A stretch of 64,000 nt of DNA from CAWATZ01 sp963784995 (GCA_963784995.1 CAWATZ010000004.1:975331-1039330); one strand, 5' to 3'. Counted from the first letter of the stretch, positions 9,612 to 20,421 are shown. Program-made: numbers and translations. The notes: generated from the letters alone by a model not told the origin.

Positions 9612-10361
9612 TTACTCGGATGAGCTGACCAGCGTGCCGACCGGATGGCCGGCAATGGCCCGCTCGATGTTGCCTTCCCGTTTGAAATTGAAGACCAGGA
9701 TGGGCAATTTCCCTTCCTGGCAGATGCTGATCGCCGCCATGTCCATCACGTTCAGATTATCCTTGAGCACCTGGTTGAATGTCAATTTGGTGTATTTGGT
9801 GGCATGGGGGTTCTTTTCCGGATCGGCATTGTAAACGCCATCGACCTTGGTGGCCTTGAGCAAAATCTCGGCCTCCAGTTCGCGGGCCCGGAGGGCGGCG
9901 GCGGTATCGGTGGTGACAAAGGGGTTGCCGGTGCCGCCGGCCAGGATGACGATCCGGCCCTTTTCCAGGTGGCGCGTGGCCCGGCGGCGGATGTACGGCT
10001 CGGCGATGGTTTCCATGCGCATGGCCGTCATCAGGCGGGTGGCGCAGTTCAGGCTCTCCAGGGCGTCCTGCAAGGCCAACCCATTGAGGACGGTGGCCAG
10101 CATGCCCATGTAGTGGGCGGTGCCCTCCTTGATCACTTCGCCGCCGGCGCTGAACTGGGCGCCGCGCAGGATGTTGCCCGCCCCGACCACGATGGCCAGC
10201 TGCACGCCGCGCTGCACGATCCGCTGGGCCTGACGGGCGACGTTCAGCGTCTCGTCAATGCTGATGCCGTTGATGCCGGGCGAGCCAAAGCCCTCGCCGC
10301 TCAGCTTGAGCACCACGCGTTGGTAGCGCGGCCGGAGATTGTCGTTGCTGTTCTGGTCCAT
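9612..10361 (-). CDS. pyrH: UMP kinase
   Basis: A 249-residue amino-acid-kinase-fold enzyme that phosphorylates UMP to UDP. The family signatures are clear: VVLKLSGEGFG at the N-terminus, VVGAGNILRG, LILAGGTGNPFVTTDTAA (here VILAGGTGNPF) and KATKVDGVYNADPEKNP. The open frame extends to 10505, but the conserved start of the family fits the ATG at 10361, giving MDQNSNDNLRPRYQRVV. It precedes frr, as in most bacteria. The C-terminus (GNIERAIAGHPVGTLVSSSE) matches the family end. Confidence 0.97.
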   Translation of the reverse strand: MDQNSNDNLRPRYQRVVLKLSGEGFGSPGINGISIDETLNVARQAQRIVQRGVQLAIVVGAGNILRGAQFSAGGEVIKEGTAHYMGMLATVLNGLALQDALESLNCATRLMTAMRMETIAEPYIRRRATRHLEKGRIVILAGGTGNPFVTTDTAAALRARELEAEILLKATKVDGVYNADPEKNPHATKYTKLTFNQVLKDNLNVMDMAAISICQEGKLPILVFNFKREGNIERAIAGHPVGTLVSSSE

Positions 10362-10496
10362 GAGTGCCTTTTGCGGGAGCCAGTTCGAGGTCGAGGTTGC
10401 GCTGACCGGCGCTGGTCCGGAACCGGGGCCGGCACGATCAGTCCATTCTGGGGGGATTATAGGTAACGATTGCTCCGGGGCCAGAGAGACGAGCCG

Positions 10497-10521
10497 GAAC
10501 GTCACGGAGGGCGTTCCCTAC
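10497..10521. repeat. solo arm of the ggaacgccacggagggcg repeat family
   Basis: The sequence ggaacgtcacggagggcg followed by ttcccta is a one-base variant of the arm that forms full palindromes at 29114-29172 and 45362-45420. Its end supplies the TAG stop codon (10518-10520) of the FHA gene. Confidence 0.8.
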
Positions 10522-10988
10522 TTGTTCTTCCCCGGAGAATCGTCCTCGTAAACGTCGGGCAGCTGATTGCGCTGCAGAGGGAGCTGGTGAACGTCACTGG
10601 GATCGTCGGAGCCGGGATTTTCCCGGGCCTGGCGGAGGATGGCGGCCACCTCGTCGGCGTCCAGGGCCTGGGTATGCTCGTGGGCGTTGGCCGGCGGCGG
10701 CGCATCGGGGCCGAGCAGCACGCGGAACTTGTAGTTGGCGATGCTCAGCTGATCGTTGGGCAGCAGGGCCGCCCGCCGGACGCGCTGGCCGTTGACCCGG
10801 GTGCCGTTGGTGCTGCCCAGGTCGCGCAGCAGCAGCAGGCCATCGGTCTTGACGATGACGCAGTGCATCTTGGAGACGCTCTTGTGATCCAGGCGGACGT
10901 CGCACTCATCCTTGCGGCCGACCACGATCAGGTCCTTGACGATGTCAATCGAGGGCCCCCCTTCCAGAGGCACCAGCTGGGCTCGCAT
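10518..10988 (-). CDS. small FHA-domain protein
   Basis: A 156-residue protein beginning at ATG 10988 (MRAQLVPLEGG). A single forkhead-associated domain covers residues 1-100: the phosphothreonine-binding features are VVGRKDECDVRL, the S..H pair in SVSKMHCVI, and LRDLGSTNGTRVNG. The last 50 residues are acidic and probably disordered. FHA domains read phosphothreonine in signalling by Ser/Thr kinases, which are abundant in planctomycetes. It is on the same strand as pyrH and frr, 156 bases upstream of pyrH. Its stop codon lies inside a repeat unit, so the natural C-terminus may have been altered by the repeat. Confidence 0.9.
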   Translation of the reverse strand: MRAQLVPLEGGPSIDIVKDLIVVGRKDECDVRLDHKSVSKMHCVIVKTDGLLLLRDLGSTNGTRVNGQRVRRAALLPNDQLSIANYKFRVLLGPDAPPPANAHEHTQALDADEVAAILRQARENPGSDDPSDVHQLPLQRNQLPDVYEDDSPGKNK

Positions 10989-11124
10989 GGCCACTCCCGC
11001 TCCCTTGTGGGGAAAAGACTGAGAGAAGACGCTCCACCTCTTCGTTATACCTCCCTTTCCAGGCAATTCCAAGCCAAAACGGCCCCCAGGACACACGCCC
11101 TCGCACACAGGACACGCGCCCTCG

Positions 11125-11227
11125 CACCCAGGGCTCACGCCCTGGTCTATTGACTGCCGCCCCTTCGGGGCTAAGAATCAGCCCCGAAGGGGCGGCAGTC
11201 AATAGACCAGGGCGTGAGCCCTGGGTG
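11125..11227. repeat. intergenic palindrome between divergent genes
   Basis: Arms of about 46 nt (cacccagggctcacgccctg and onward; outer edges 11125 and 11227) pair across a short centre at 11172-11179. The region 11086-11130 just before holds degenerate tandem copies of the unit ggacacgcgccctcgcac. It lies between the divergent FHA and hydrolase genes, so it could also affect their promoters. Confidence 0.93.
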
Positions 11228-11252
11228 TAGTGTAGTTTTTCAGGAGATTGGC

Positions 11253-12035
11253 ATGTCCCCGCGGCAATTCGAGCGTCCCACCCTCACCGTCGGCGGCCGG
11301 CTGACCCTGCGCGGCTGTCTGCGCTTCACCGAGACGATCGGTCCCTCGGCGGTACTGTTTGTCCACGGTTTCGGCTCGCAGTGTGACGGCGAGAAATTCC
11401 AGGCCCTGGAAGGCTCCTGTGCCGCGCTCGGCTGGACCCTGGCCGCGTTCAACTTGCGCGGCCACGGCGACTCGGACGGCACCCTGGCCGACCTCAGCGG
11501 CAGCGCCGTGCAGGAGGACCTGGACGCCATCTGGTCTTACCTGACCGGCCGGGGCGTGCGGAAGCTGTTCCTGGTCGGCAGCAGCATGGGCGGGTGGGCC
11601 GCTGGCTGGTTCGCCGTGCGCCACCCCGAAGTCGTTTCGGCCTGCGCGGCGATTGCCCCGGCCTTTGCCTTTCCGCGGTTCCGCTGGGAGCGGCTCACCG
11701 AGGAGGAACGGCAGCGCTGGCAGCAGCAGCGGCTGGTCCCGGTCCGCAACGAGGCACGCGGCACGGACGAACAGCTCGACTTCGCCCTGATCGAGGAGAT
11801 GCCTCGCTTCCACCCGGGCCTGCTGGCGTCGCGCTGGTCGGGGCCGCTGCTCCTGTTTCACGGCATGCTCGACGACGTGGTTCCCTTCACGGCCAGCCTG
11901 GCCTTTGTCGAGCAGCTGGCGGCGGTGGACGCCGCCCTTGTGCTGTACCGGACGGGGGACCATCGGCTGCATTCATTTCGCCACGAGATGGCCCGGGAGA
12001 TCTGCCAATTCTTCCAGCGCTTCCAGGGTGGTTGA
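11253..12035 (+). CDS. alpha/beta hydrolase
   Basis: A 260-residue serine hydrolase of the alpha/beta fold. The oxyanion loop HGFGSQ, the nucleophile elbow GSSMGG (serine near residue 112), the acid in MLDDVVP and the histidine in TGDHRLHSF are all in order, so the catalytic triad is complete. Start at ATG 11253 with aggag 6 nt upstream. No signal peptide. The substrate cannot be told from sequence; relatives include carboxylesterases and YqiA-like esterases. It lies alone on the plus strand ahead of a Tat-exported oxidoreductase. Confidence 0.88.
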   Translation: MSPRQFERPTLTVGGRLTLRGCLRFTETIGPSAVLFVHGFGSQCDGEKFQALEGSCAALGWTLAAFNLRGHGDSDGTLADLSGSAVQEDLDAIWSYLTGRGVRKLFLVGSSMGGWAAGWFAVRHPEVVSACAAIAPAFAFPRFRWERLTEEERQRWQQQRLVPVRNEARGTDEQLDFALIEEMPRFHPGLLASRWSGPLLLFHGMLDDVVPFTASLAFVEQLAAVDAALVLYRTGDHRLHSFRHEMAREICQFFQRFQGG

Positions 12036-12153
12036 CCCCGCACTCAGGAAAGAAATCCCCTTTTGCCCGCGAGAGAAGTTTCCTTGCGGGCTTGCCTTGC
12101 CTATGATGGCTTGCAGACTCGCTCCCTCTTCCGTGCTACCCGAGGACCAACCT

Positions 12154-13521
12154 ATGCTGCATCGTGGCTCTCTCTCGCGCCGTGGGTTCCTGCAACGCTC
12201 CCTGGGCGCTCTGACCGTCGCCGGGCTGCCCGTCTGGTACGCCCAGCAAATCATCGCCGCCGAGGAAGACAAGGCCGCCGCGGACCGCAAACCGGTCGCC
12301 GCCAATGACAAGCTGGTCATGGGGGCCATCGGCATCGGCAGCCCCCAGAGCCGGGGCCGGGCCATCTATGGCGAGGCCAGGAAGCAAAAAGGCGTCCTCT
12401 ACGTCGCCGCCTGCGACGTCGATGGCCGCCACCTGAACAACGCCCTGGGCATGATGAAAAGGGACGGCTTCTCCGACGCCAGGGGCTATGCCGATTATCG
12501 CAAGCTCCTCGAAGACAAGAACATCAACGCCGTCACCATCGCCACGCCGGACCACTGGCACGCCCTCGTCGCCATCGAGGCGCTGAAGCGCGGCAAGGAC
12601 GTTTACTGCGAGAAACCGCTGACGCTGACCATCGCCGAGGCGCAGGCGCTGGTCAAGGCCGTCAACAAGTCCGGCCGGGTGCTCCAGACCGGCAGCCAGC
12701 AGCGCTGCGAGATGCGCGGCATGTTCCGCCTCGCCGCCGAGCTGGTGCGCAACAACCGCATCGGCAAGGTTTCCAAGATCGAGTGCCGGATCGGCGGCAA
12801 CCCGACCAGCGGCCCGATCCCGGCCGTGGAAGCGCCCAAGGAGCTGGACTGGAATTTCTGGCTGGGGCCGACGGCCGAGGTTCCCTACCGGATCAGCAAG
12901 GACGGCAAGAAAACCAACTGCCATTACGAGTTCCGCTGGTGGTATGACTACTCCGGCGGCAAGATGACCGACTGGGGCGCCCACCATCTGGACATCGCCC
13001 AGTGGTGCCTGGGCATGGACGGCAGCGGTCCGGTGGCCATCGAGGCGGTTCAGGCGGACAAGCCCTACAAGGGCAAGGATGGCTACAATTGCCATCCGCG
13101 CTTCGAGGTCAAGTACACCTACGCCAACGGCGTGCCGGTGCTGGCCCAGAGCGACGGCGAGAACGGCGTGAAAATATACGGCGCGGACGGCAAGTGGATC
13201 TTCGTCAGCCGGGGCAAGATCGAGGCCAGCGACAAGAAGCTGCTGGAGGAGCCGCTCAAGGGCGATGCGGTGCAGCTGTACGACGGCCGACCGACCAACA
13301 ACATGGCCAACTTCCTCGATTGCGTCAAGTCGGGCAAGAAACCGATCTGCAACGTGACCGTCGGGGCCAGCTCGGTGATCGTCTGCCATCTCGGCGTCAT
13401 CGCGCTGCGGACCGGCAAGAAGCTGAAGTGGGACCCCAAGACGCAGGAGTTCCTCGGCGACACGGAGGCCAACGCGATGCGGAGCCGGCCGTATCGGGCG
13501 CCGTGGAAACTGGAGGTGTGA
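12154..13521 (+). CDS. Tat-exported Gfo/Idh/MocA-family oxidoreductase
   Basis: A 455-residue protein. The start carries a twin-arginine signal (SRRGFLQRSLGALTVAGLP). A Rossmann NAD(P)-binding fold follows: GAIGIGSPQSRGRA, then the family motif CEKPLTLT (the EKP of residues that bind cofactor and substrate), then the C-terminal alpha/beta domain with DWGAHHLDIAQWCLG. Enzymes of this family oxidise or reduce sugars and cyclitols; many secreted planctomycete paralogues have no known substrate. Two related genes lie at 30576 and 59652 in this window. ATG 12154 is chosen because it begins the Tat signal. Confidence 0.9.
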   Translation: MLHRGSLSRRGFLQRSLGALTVAGLPVWYAQQIIAAEEDKAAADRKPVAANDKLVMGAIGIGSPQSRGRAIYGEARKQKGVLYVAACDVDGRHLNNALGMMKRDGFSDARGYADYRKLLEDKNINAVTIATPDHWHALVAIEALKRGKDVYCEKPLTLTIAEAQALVKAVNKSGRVLQTGSQQRCEMRGMFRLAAELVRNNRIGKVSKIECRIGGNPTSGPIPAVEAPKELDWNFWLGPTAEVPYRISKDGKKTNCHYEFRWWYDYSGGKMTDWGAHHLDIAQWCLGMDGSGPVAIEAVQADKPYKGKDGYNCHPRFEVKYTYANGVPVLAQSDGENGVKIYGADGKWIFVSRGKIEASDKKLLEEPLKGDAVQLYDGRPTNNMANFLDCVKSGKKPICNVTVGASSVIVCHLGVIALRTGKKLKWDPKTQEFLGDTEANAMRSRPYRAPWKLEV

Positions 13522-13547
13522 CAGGCGAGCGGCAGACACACTCTGTT

Positions 13548-13694
13548 GCGACCCCTGCCGGCTTGCCCGGCAGGTGAAGGAGGTCAGCAGCTAGAAAGGA
13601 AAAGATAAAATGTTCCTCCTTCTCTCTAGCTGGTGACCTCCTTCTCTCTAGCTGGTGACCTCCTTCACCTGCCGGGCAAGCCGGCAGGGGTCGC
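13548..13694. repeat. REP/MITE-like palindromic element, copy 2
   Basis: Same family as 8831: arms with CCTGCCGGCTTGCCCGGCAGG and gtgaaggaggtca, closing at 13694. In this copy the right inner segment is duplicated, so tctctctagctggtgacctc occurs twice in tandem between 13621 and 13664. It begins 26 nt after the oxidoreductase stop. Confidence 0.95.
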
Positions 13695-13960
13695 ATCCTG
13701 GCACACGCCTGGTTTCCCTCTGATTCGGCCGGCACACGTGGAAAATCCCTCCGCCAAGGTCTGTTTTTGCCACCCGGGAAGGAGCCGAGCCTTGCATCTC
13801 ACCGGATAGCCCCCTAAACTAATGGTGTATCCTTGTTTTTCCTCTGGAAACAGCAGACGCCAGCAGTTTTCCTCCGTGCCTGCTCCCGGCGATCCGGCGC
13901 GGATTGAACCCCACTTGCAACGGTTCCCCCGGGTGGAACAGTCGGGGGGCGGATTGAAAC
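13695..13960. other. gene-free stretch upstream of the sigma54 activator
   Basis: Together with the palindromic element before it, this makes a gene-free interval of about 440 bases. I see no reading frame with coding character. It holds a possible promoter near 13792-13820 and otherwise nothing I can name. Confidence 0.6.
13792..13820 (+). promoter_or_regulatory. possible sigma70-type promoter
   Basis: TTGCAT, a 17-nt spacer, then TAAACT. It points toward the FHA-GAF-sigma54 activator gene that starts 140 nt downstream. Judged by eye only. Confidence 0.35.
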
Positions 13961-16009
<2,049 letters not shown>

Positions 16010-16015
16010 GACAAC

Positions 16016-16101
16016 CCCCCGGGTTGCGCTGCGCTCCACCCAGGGCTTCATTCCCAAAACGTGGAGTAAAGCCCCGGGTGGAGCGCAGCGCAACCCGGGG
16101 G
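16016..16101. repeat. intergenic palindrome after the sigma54 activator
   Basis: Arms cccccgggttgcgctgcgct and its complement near 16081-16101, spaced by an imperfect middle (one arm reads acccagggctt, the other aagccccgggt). It starts 6 nt after the stop codon at 16009. Confidence 0.9.
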
Positions 16102-16164
16102 TGTGTGGAGGGTGCCGGGAGACAACCTCATTCCCAAATCCCTGCCTGTCTTTTCATTTCGTGC

Positions 16165-16193
16165 TTGCCAGCCGTCAAAACCGCGGCTACCAT
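16165..16193 (+). promoter_or_regulatory. possible sigma70-type promoter
   Basis: TTGCCA, a 17-nt spacer and TACCAT, ending 60 nt before the start of the secreted protein gene at 16254. By eye only. Confidence 0.35.
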
Positions 16194-16253
16194 ACCAGAT
16201 AGAAGTGAGGAGGCGTTCTCACTTCCGACACGGTCCATACTGGGAGAGTGGTC

Positions 16254-17408
16254 ATGTCCGTGCTTCCTCGAGGTCTGGTTTTCCTGGTTCTGGCCGGGAT
16301 TCTCGTTCTGACGGCTGACACCGCCCAGGCGCAGCCAGCCGCTTCCCCCTCCGGGGTTGCTCCGATGCCGGTCGGCAATCCGGGCACTCAAATGGGTGCT
16401 CTTAGCAACCCCTATCTGGGCGGCGGCTCCTACCCGTCGATCGGCGGACTGAGCAACGGGGGTTACGGCGGCGGCGGCGGGTATGGTTACTTTCCGCCCT
16501 ATTACAACCCGTGGATGATGCCCTACCTGAGTCCCAGCGCCTCCTATCTGTTTGGAGCGGCAAGCATCACGCAGGCCAACGCCCAGTACATGCTGACGCT
16601 CCAGCAGGCGCGCTTGCAGGCCGCCTATGCCAACCAGGCCAAGATCGACGTGCGCCGCCGGCTGTTCGATCAGCTGGCCTACGAGCGGGCCTACTTCCTG
16701 GCCAACTTCTCCCCCGAGGTGGTGCGGAAACGCGAAATGGACATTGCCCTGAGCGAAGCACGCAACAAACCGCCGCAGGTCAAGATCTTGTCGGCCGACT
16801 CCCTGAACAGTCTGCTGGCGCATCTGATCGAGCAGCAGGGGAAAGGCCAGCGGGGTCCGCGGGTGGACCTGCCCGAGGACATCCTGAAACGCATCAACGT
16901 GAGCAATGGCACCGGGGCGAACATTGGTCTTCTCAAGGACGGTGCCAAACTGGAATGGCCCCTGGCCCTGCAGCAGGCTGAGCTGAGAGAAGTCGAAAAG
17001 CGCCTGGCCGACAACATCGCCCTGGCGGTTAAAGAGGTGAAGTTCAACAACCCTCTGGGGCGCGGTCTGGGTACGGACATCGCGGAAGACTTGGGGAAGC
17101 TCACCAGGGACGTGGATAACATGTGTGCCAACGGGAGCATGGGTTCGTCGCAGTACGTCGAGGCCCGCCGGTATCTCAACCAGCTGAACACAGCCGTCAA
17201 GGCGCTGACCGATCCCCACGCCGTCAACTTCTTCAATGATACGTGGAAGGCCAAGGGCAGCACGGTCGCCGAGCTGGTCAAGAACATGGACGAATCCGGC
17301 CTGCGCTTCGCTCCTGCCACGCGGGGGGACGAGGCCGCCTACCGGGCCCTGCACTCCAAACTGGTTTCCTACGACGCGAACATCACCACCACGGCCAGCG
17401 GCAACTGA
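16254..17408 (+). CDS. secreted protein of unknown function
   Basis: A 384-residue protein starting at ATG 16254, preceded by gggagag. A signal peptide (PRGLVFLVLAGILVLTADTAQA) is followed by a glycine- and proline-rich low-complexity stretch (residues 60-100, GGYGGGGGYGYFPP). From residue about 105 it is helical and rich in Asn, Gln and Ala (SITQANAQYMLTLQQARLQA). No catalytic motif or known domain is visible. Hairpins on both sides isolate it as a single transcription unit. Function unknown. Confidence 0.8.
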   Translation: MSVLPRGLVFLVLAGILVLTADTAQAQPAASPSGVAPMPVGNPGTQMGALSNPYLGGGSYPSIGGLSNGGYGGGGGYGYFPPYYNPWMMPYLSPSASYLFGAASITQANAQYMLTLQQARLQAAYANQAKIDVRRRLFDQLAYERAYFLANFSPEVVRKREMDIALSEARNKPPQVKILSADSLNSLLAHLIEQQGKGQRGPRVDLPEDILKRINVSNGTGANIGLLKDGAKLEWPLALQQAELREVEKRLADNIALAVKEVKFNNPLGRGLGTDIAEDLGKLTRDVDNMCANGSMGSSQYVEARRYLNQLNTAVKALTDPHAVNFFNDTWKAKGSTVAELVKNMDESGLRFAPATRGDEAAYRALHSKLVSYDANITTTASGN

Positions 17409-17442
17409 CCGCCCGGTGCCCGACCCGAATTGACCCTCTCCC

Positions 17443-17480
17443 GGCCAGCCTTTCCCCTGGGAAGGCTGGCCTTTGCTATT
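17443..17480 (+). terminator. rho-independent terminator
   Basis: Stem ggccagcctt / aaggctggcc with a short loop, followed by tttgctatttct. It lies 35 nt after the stop of the secreted protein gene. Confidence 0.7.
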
Positions 17481-17483
17481 TCT

Positions 17484-17542
17484 GTAGGTCAGGCTTTCCA
17501 GCCTGACGTGGAGGGCGTGTCAGGCTGGAAAGCCTGACCTAC
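17484..17542. repeat. palindrome, gtaggtcaggctttccagcc family
   Basis: Perfect 24-nt arms at 17484-17507 and 17519-17542 around an 11-nt loop. It lies between the terminator and the decayed RNA ligase start. Confidence 0.93.
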
Positions 17543-17561
17543 TTTGCAGGCACGCACGCCC

Positions 17562-18895
17562 ATGGAACTGCGACTGGATCGTCTGCTGGAATCGCTTCGG
17601 CTGCGGCCGGAGGGCCTGCTGGAGGCCATCGACCGGGACCCGCTGCTGCTGAAGAAAGAGAGCAGCGGCCTGGTGCTGGCCAACGCCAGCCAGGAACTGT
17701 ACACCCCTCAGGCCGCGCATCAGCTCTTCGCCAAGGGCATCGTCTACCGCCGGCAACCGTATCGGCTCGTCTCCCTGCCCCTGATCAAGATCTACAATCT
17801 CGGCGAAAAGAGCGTCACTCTCGACGACCTGGCCCGGATGGCGGCCGAGCCCGAGGTCCGGCTGCACTTTCTCCGCAAGGTGGACGGCTCGCTGATCCAG
17901 GTGTTCCGGGCGGACGGCCGGGTCTGGTTCACCACGCGCGGTCTGCTCGAGGGGCGCAACGGAACGCCACGGAGGGCGGGCGGAACGCCACAGAGGGCGT
18001 TCCCTGCAGGCCACGGCCGGCCGACGAGGAGGACGGCAGCTTCGACTACCTCAGCACCGGCGCCGATTGGCCGCCACCACCTACCCGGCCCTGCTGAGCG
18101 AGCCTGCCCTGCTGGAAGAGGCGCACGCTGGTCTTCGAGCTGATCCATCCCGGCGCCCGCAAGGTGACCGACTACGGCGACCGCAGCGACCTGGTACTGC
18201 TGGCCGGCTTCGATCAGCGCCGGCTGGCGTACCTCCCCTACGCCGAGCTGCGTTCCCTGGCCGCGGCCCACGCCTTGCAGCTGGTGGACAACCTGTCGCC
18301 GGCGGGGGACACCCTGGCCGAGCAAATCGATCGCCTGCTGGCCTCGCTGGCCGGCACCGATCAGGAAGGCAGCGTCCTGACCTTTGAGCAGAACGCCGAG
18401 GTGATCTACCGGGTCAAGGTGAAATCGCCCGATTACCTGATGCTGATGCGTGCCCTGGCGGAATGCACCTACGAGCGCACGGTCGCCCTGCTGGACGCCA
18501 ACCCCGGCGTCGGCTCCTGGGAAGAGATGGAGGAACTGCTGCGCCGCCAGGGCCGGGAGCAAGTGCCGGAGGAGGTGCTTGGGTACTTCCGGCCGCATTA
18601 TCTGCGCTTCCAGGCGTACCTGGCCGACTGCGACCGGCTGCGGCAGTGGGCCGAGCGCGTCCGGGCCGACCTGGAAGCGGTGCTGGGCGGCCGGGAGAAC
18701 AAGCCGCCGGGGCTGTTCCGCAAGTCCTTCGCCGCCCTGGCCATGCGCTACCCCTGCTCGAACCTGCTGTTCACTGCGCTGGACGGCCGGCTCAACCAGG
18801 GCCGAGTGCGGCAGTTCTTCCGCAGCCCCGAGGAGGCACGCCAGGCGGTGACGCAGGTGGAGGCGTTTGATCCGGAAAGGATGAGGGGAGGGTAA
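17562..18895 (+). pseudogene. T4 Rnl1-like RNA ligase, broken by a repeat and frameshifts
   Basis: The N-terminal piece (start ATG 17562) carries LIKIYNLGE and the nucleotidyltransferase motif I KVDGSL with the adenylated lysine at residue 106, as in T4 RNA ligase 1. After TTRGLLEG two units of the ggaacgccacggagggcg repeat intrude (17961-18004). Downstream, matching pieces reappear in successive frames: EEDGSFDYLSTGADWP, then ATTYPALLSEPALLEE, then TLVFELIHPGARKVTDYGDR, and the last frame runs on through EGSVLTFE and VIYRVKVKSPDYL (motifs IV and V) to 18895. So there are at least three frame changes between 17955 and 18125. The rest of the sequence is well conserved, suggesting recent loss or local sequence error. 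Confidence 0.8.
17961..18004. repeat. two direct copies of the ggaacgccacggagggcg unit inside a gene
   Basis: Copies at 17961-17978 and 17982-18004 (the second reading ggaacgccacagagggcgtt then ccct). They interrupt the RNA ligase reading frame and mark the start of its frame disorder. Confidence 0.85.
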
Positions 18896-18898
18896 TTC

Positions 18899-18943
18899 GA
18901 TTTATCGTTTTGCGCGGACCGGGTTCACGCGAAACGATAAATC
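18899..18943. repeat. palindrome, gatttatcgtttcgcgc family
   Basis: Arms gatttatcgttttgcgcg and cgcgaaacgataaatc around an 11-nt loop. It supplies the last codons and the TAA stop (18902) of the minus-strand gene. Related copies at 36758-36803 and 57570-57615. Confidence 0.9.
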
Positions 18944-20257
18944 AAAACCGGAAGTTGGCGCTGATCGCGCCAGCGCCCGCAGCACCGTCTCCGGCGTGGT
19001 GCGATATTGCAACGTCAGCCACGACCCATCCCGCGCCATCTTCAGCTGCGACTGCGGATCTTCGCCCTTCCCTTGCAGCGCTTCCTCCCGCTTGCGGGCG
19101 GCGGCCTCGTCCGGGAAGTGCAGAGCAGCCCCCGCCTGGATCGACTCTTGCACGACCACCCAGCCCGCCAGGCCGCGCAGCGTCCCCAGCCACTTCAAGC
19201 CGTCGCGGTTCAGCAGCGGCAAGAAGTTCTTGAACGGGAGCGGCGCGCGCTCGTCGAAGACGCCGGCCACCCACGCCGAAGCACCCGGATCGACTCGCAT
19301 CTCAAGCAGGGTCCGCAGGTCGTTCGAGAGGTGCTTGAGTCCCTGGCGCGGCTGGCTGGGCACCACCTCCAGGAAGGAGGAGGAAAGGACGGTCAGGGCC
19401 AGTGTTTGCTCATCGATACACCAGAGAAAGGCCCGCACTTCCGTACGCGGCAGAGTGAAGCGGTACAGGTCCTTGCGGTCGGCCGCGGGGACGCGCTCGG
19501 CCTTCAGGGCCGAGTACACCCGGCCGACGTCGTAGGGTTTGCGCGTCCGCACCAGCAGTACGGCCCGGGGCAAGATCGGATCGTCCGTGGCCAGGGCCAG
19601 GACCAGGTGATCGACAGCGTCGCGCTGCAGGCCGCACCAGCCGGCCAGCTCCCCGGGCCTGACCTCGACGTTGCCGACCTTCAAGGGCTGTTCCAGCAGT
19701 TGCCGGCCCACCCGGTCGTGCTGCAGTTCGGCCAGGTTCAGGCCGACGAGGACGTTCACCCCGTCGGGAAGATAACCCAGGGCGGCCAGCTGGGCCGGAG
19801 TGGCCGGCTCCGGCTGATTCTGTCCGAAGAAGGTCCGCGGCCTGCGGTTCCTCAGCGCGGTGTCGTTGGACCGACGAGTGCCGACCGTGTTCAGAGCGTA
19901 GAGCAAGCCCAGGGTGGCGATCAGCACCATCCCCACGAGGATCGCGCCGGCCGTGAGGCGGTTTCGACGGCGGCGCTGTTCGGGGGTCAGCAGGGGTCGG
20001 CGGGGCCTGCCCGCCGAGGGCATGGCAGTTGGGGTGGGAGTCTCGGTGATGGCCACCGGCGGGCTTACGCCGCGCCGCTCGCCGGTGGCCGGGGCCGGGT
20101 CGGACGCGGCTGACGGTCGCTGGATACCGGTCTGACCTGGACGCAGGGCAAACGCTTCGCCGCAGCGGTCGCAGACGATTCGCTGGCCGGCCTGCGTTCC
20201 CGGAGGAAGCGAGGCCGGGGCGTTGCAGTAGGGGCAGGTCAGCGCGACAACGTTCAT
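18902..20257 (-). CDS. zinc-ribbon and single-membrane-helix protein of unknown function
   Basis: A 451-residue protein from ATG 20257. Residues 7-32 form a zinc ribbon of two CxxC pairs (CPYCNAPASLPPG, then CDRCGEAF). A linker of about 60 residues includes GERRGVSPPVAITET, which is coded by a mobile-looking repeat. One membrane helix follows (AILVGMVLIATLGLLYALN, near residues 104-122), then a soluble region of about 300 residues with LGYLPDGVNVLVGLNLAEL. That last motif recalls planctomycete proteins that test 'PADT' or 'PDGVN' solute domains, but I know no function. The final residues PVRAKR and stop come from a palindrome. Confidence 0.8.
   Translation of the reverse strand: MNVVALTCPYCNAPASLPPGTQAGQRIVCDRCGEAFALRPGQTGIQRPSAASDPAPATGERRGVSPPVAITETPTPTAMPSAGRPRRPLLTPEQRRRRNRLTAGAILVGMVLIATLGLLYALNTVGTRRSNDTALRNRRPRTFFGQNQPEPATPAQLAALGYLPDGVNVLVGLNLAELQHDRVGRQLLEQPLKVGNVEVRPGELAGWCGLQRDAVDHLVLALATDDPILPRAVLLVRTRKPYDVGRVYSALKAERVPAADRKDLYRFTLPRTEVRAFLWCIDEQTLALTVLSSSFLEVVPSQPRQGLKHLSNDLRTLLEMRVDPGASAWVAGVFDERAPLPFKNFLPLLNRDGLKWLGTLRGLAGWVVVQESIQAGAALHFPDEAAARKREEALQGKGEDPQSQLKMARDGSWLTLQYRTTPETVLRALARSAPTSGFDLSFRVNPVRAKR
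20053..20090. repeat. solo arm of the gcgagcggcgcggcgtcagc family inside a gene
   Basis: The segment matches the arm of the palindrome at 22162-22229 with one base change. It is read in frame as ATGERRGVSPPVA within a linker of the zinc-ribbon protein. Confidence 0.85.
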
Positions 20258-20421
20258 CGGGTGGAGGATCCCTTGAGGGAGCGGAAGCAACTACCCTGTT
20301 ATTGTTCGTTCCCGGCTCCCCGATGTCCAGCGCCCGGCGGCCCTCTTGCGGAACAGCGCCGGCAGATCCGGTGCAATCGTTGTCCTGGGCGTCGTCTTTG
20401 CAATTTGCAGGGTCGGAGCAA

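Noticed and set aside
9018..10361. A tsf gene expected before pyrH
   Set aside because: The gene upstream on the same strand is a small FHA protein, not an elongation factor; tsf is not in this window.
17961..18004. Repeat pair considered as target site duplication of an insertion sequence
   Set aside because: No transposase and no terminal inverted repeats; the same unit occurs as palindrome arms elsewhere.
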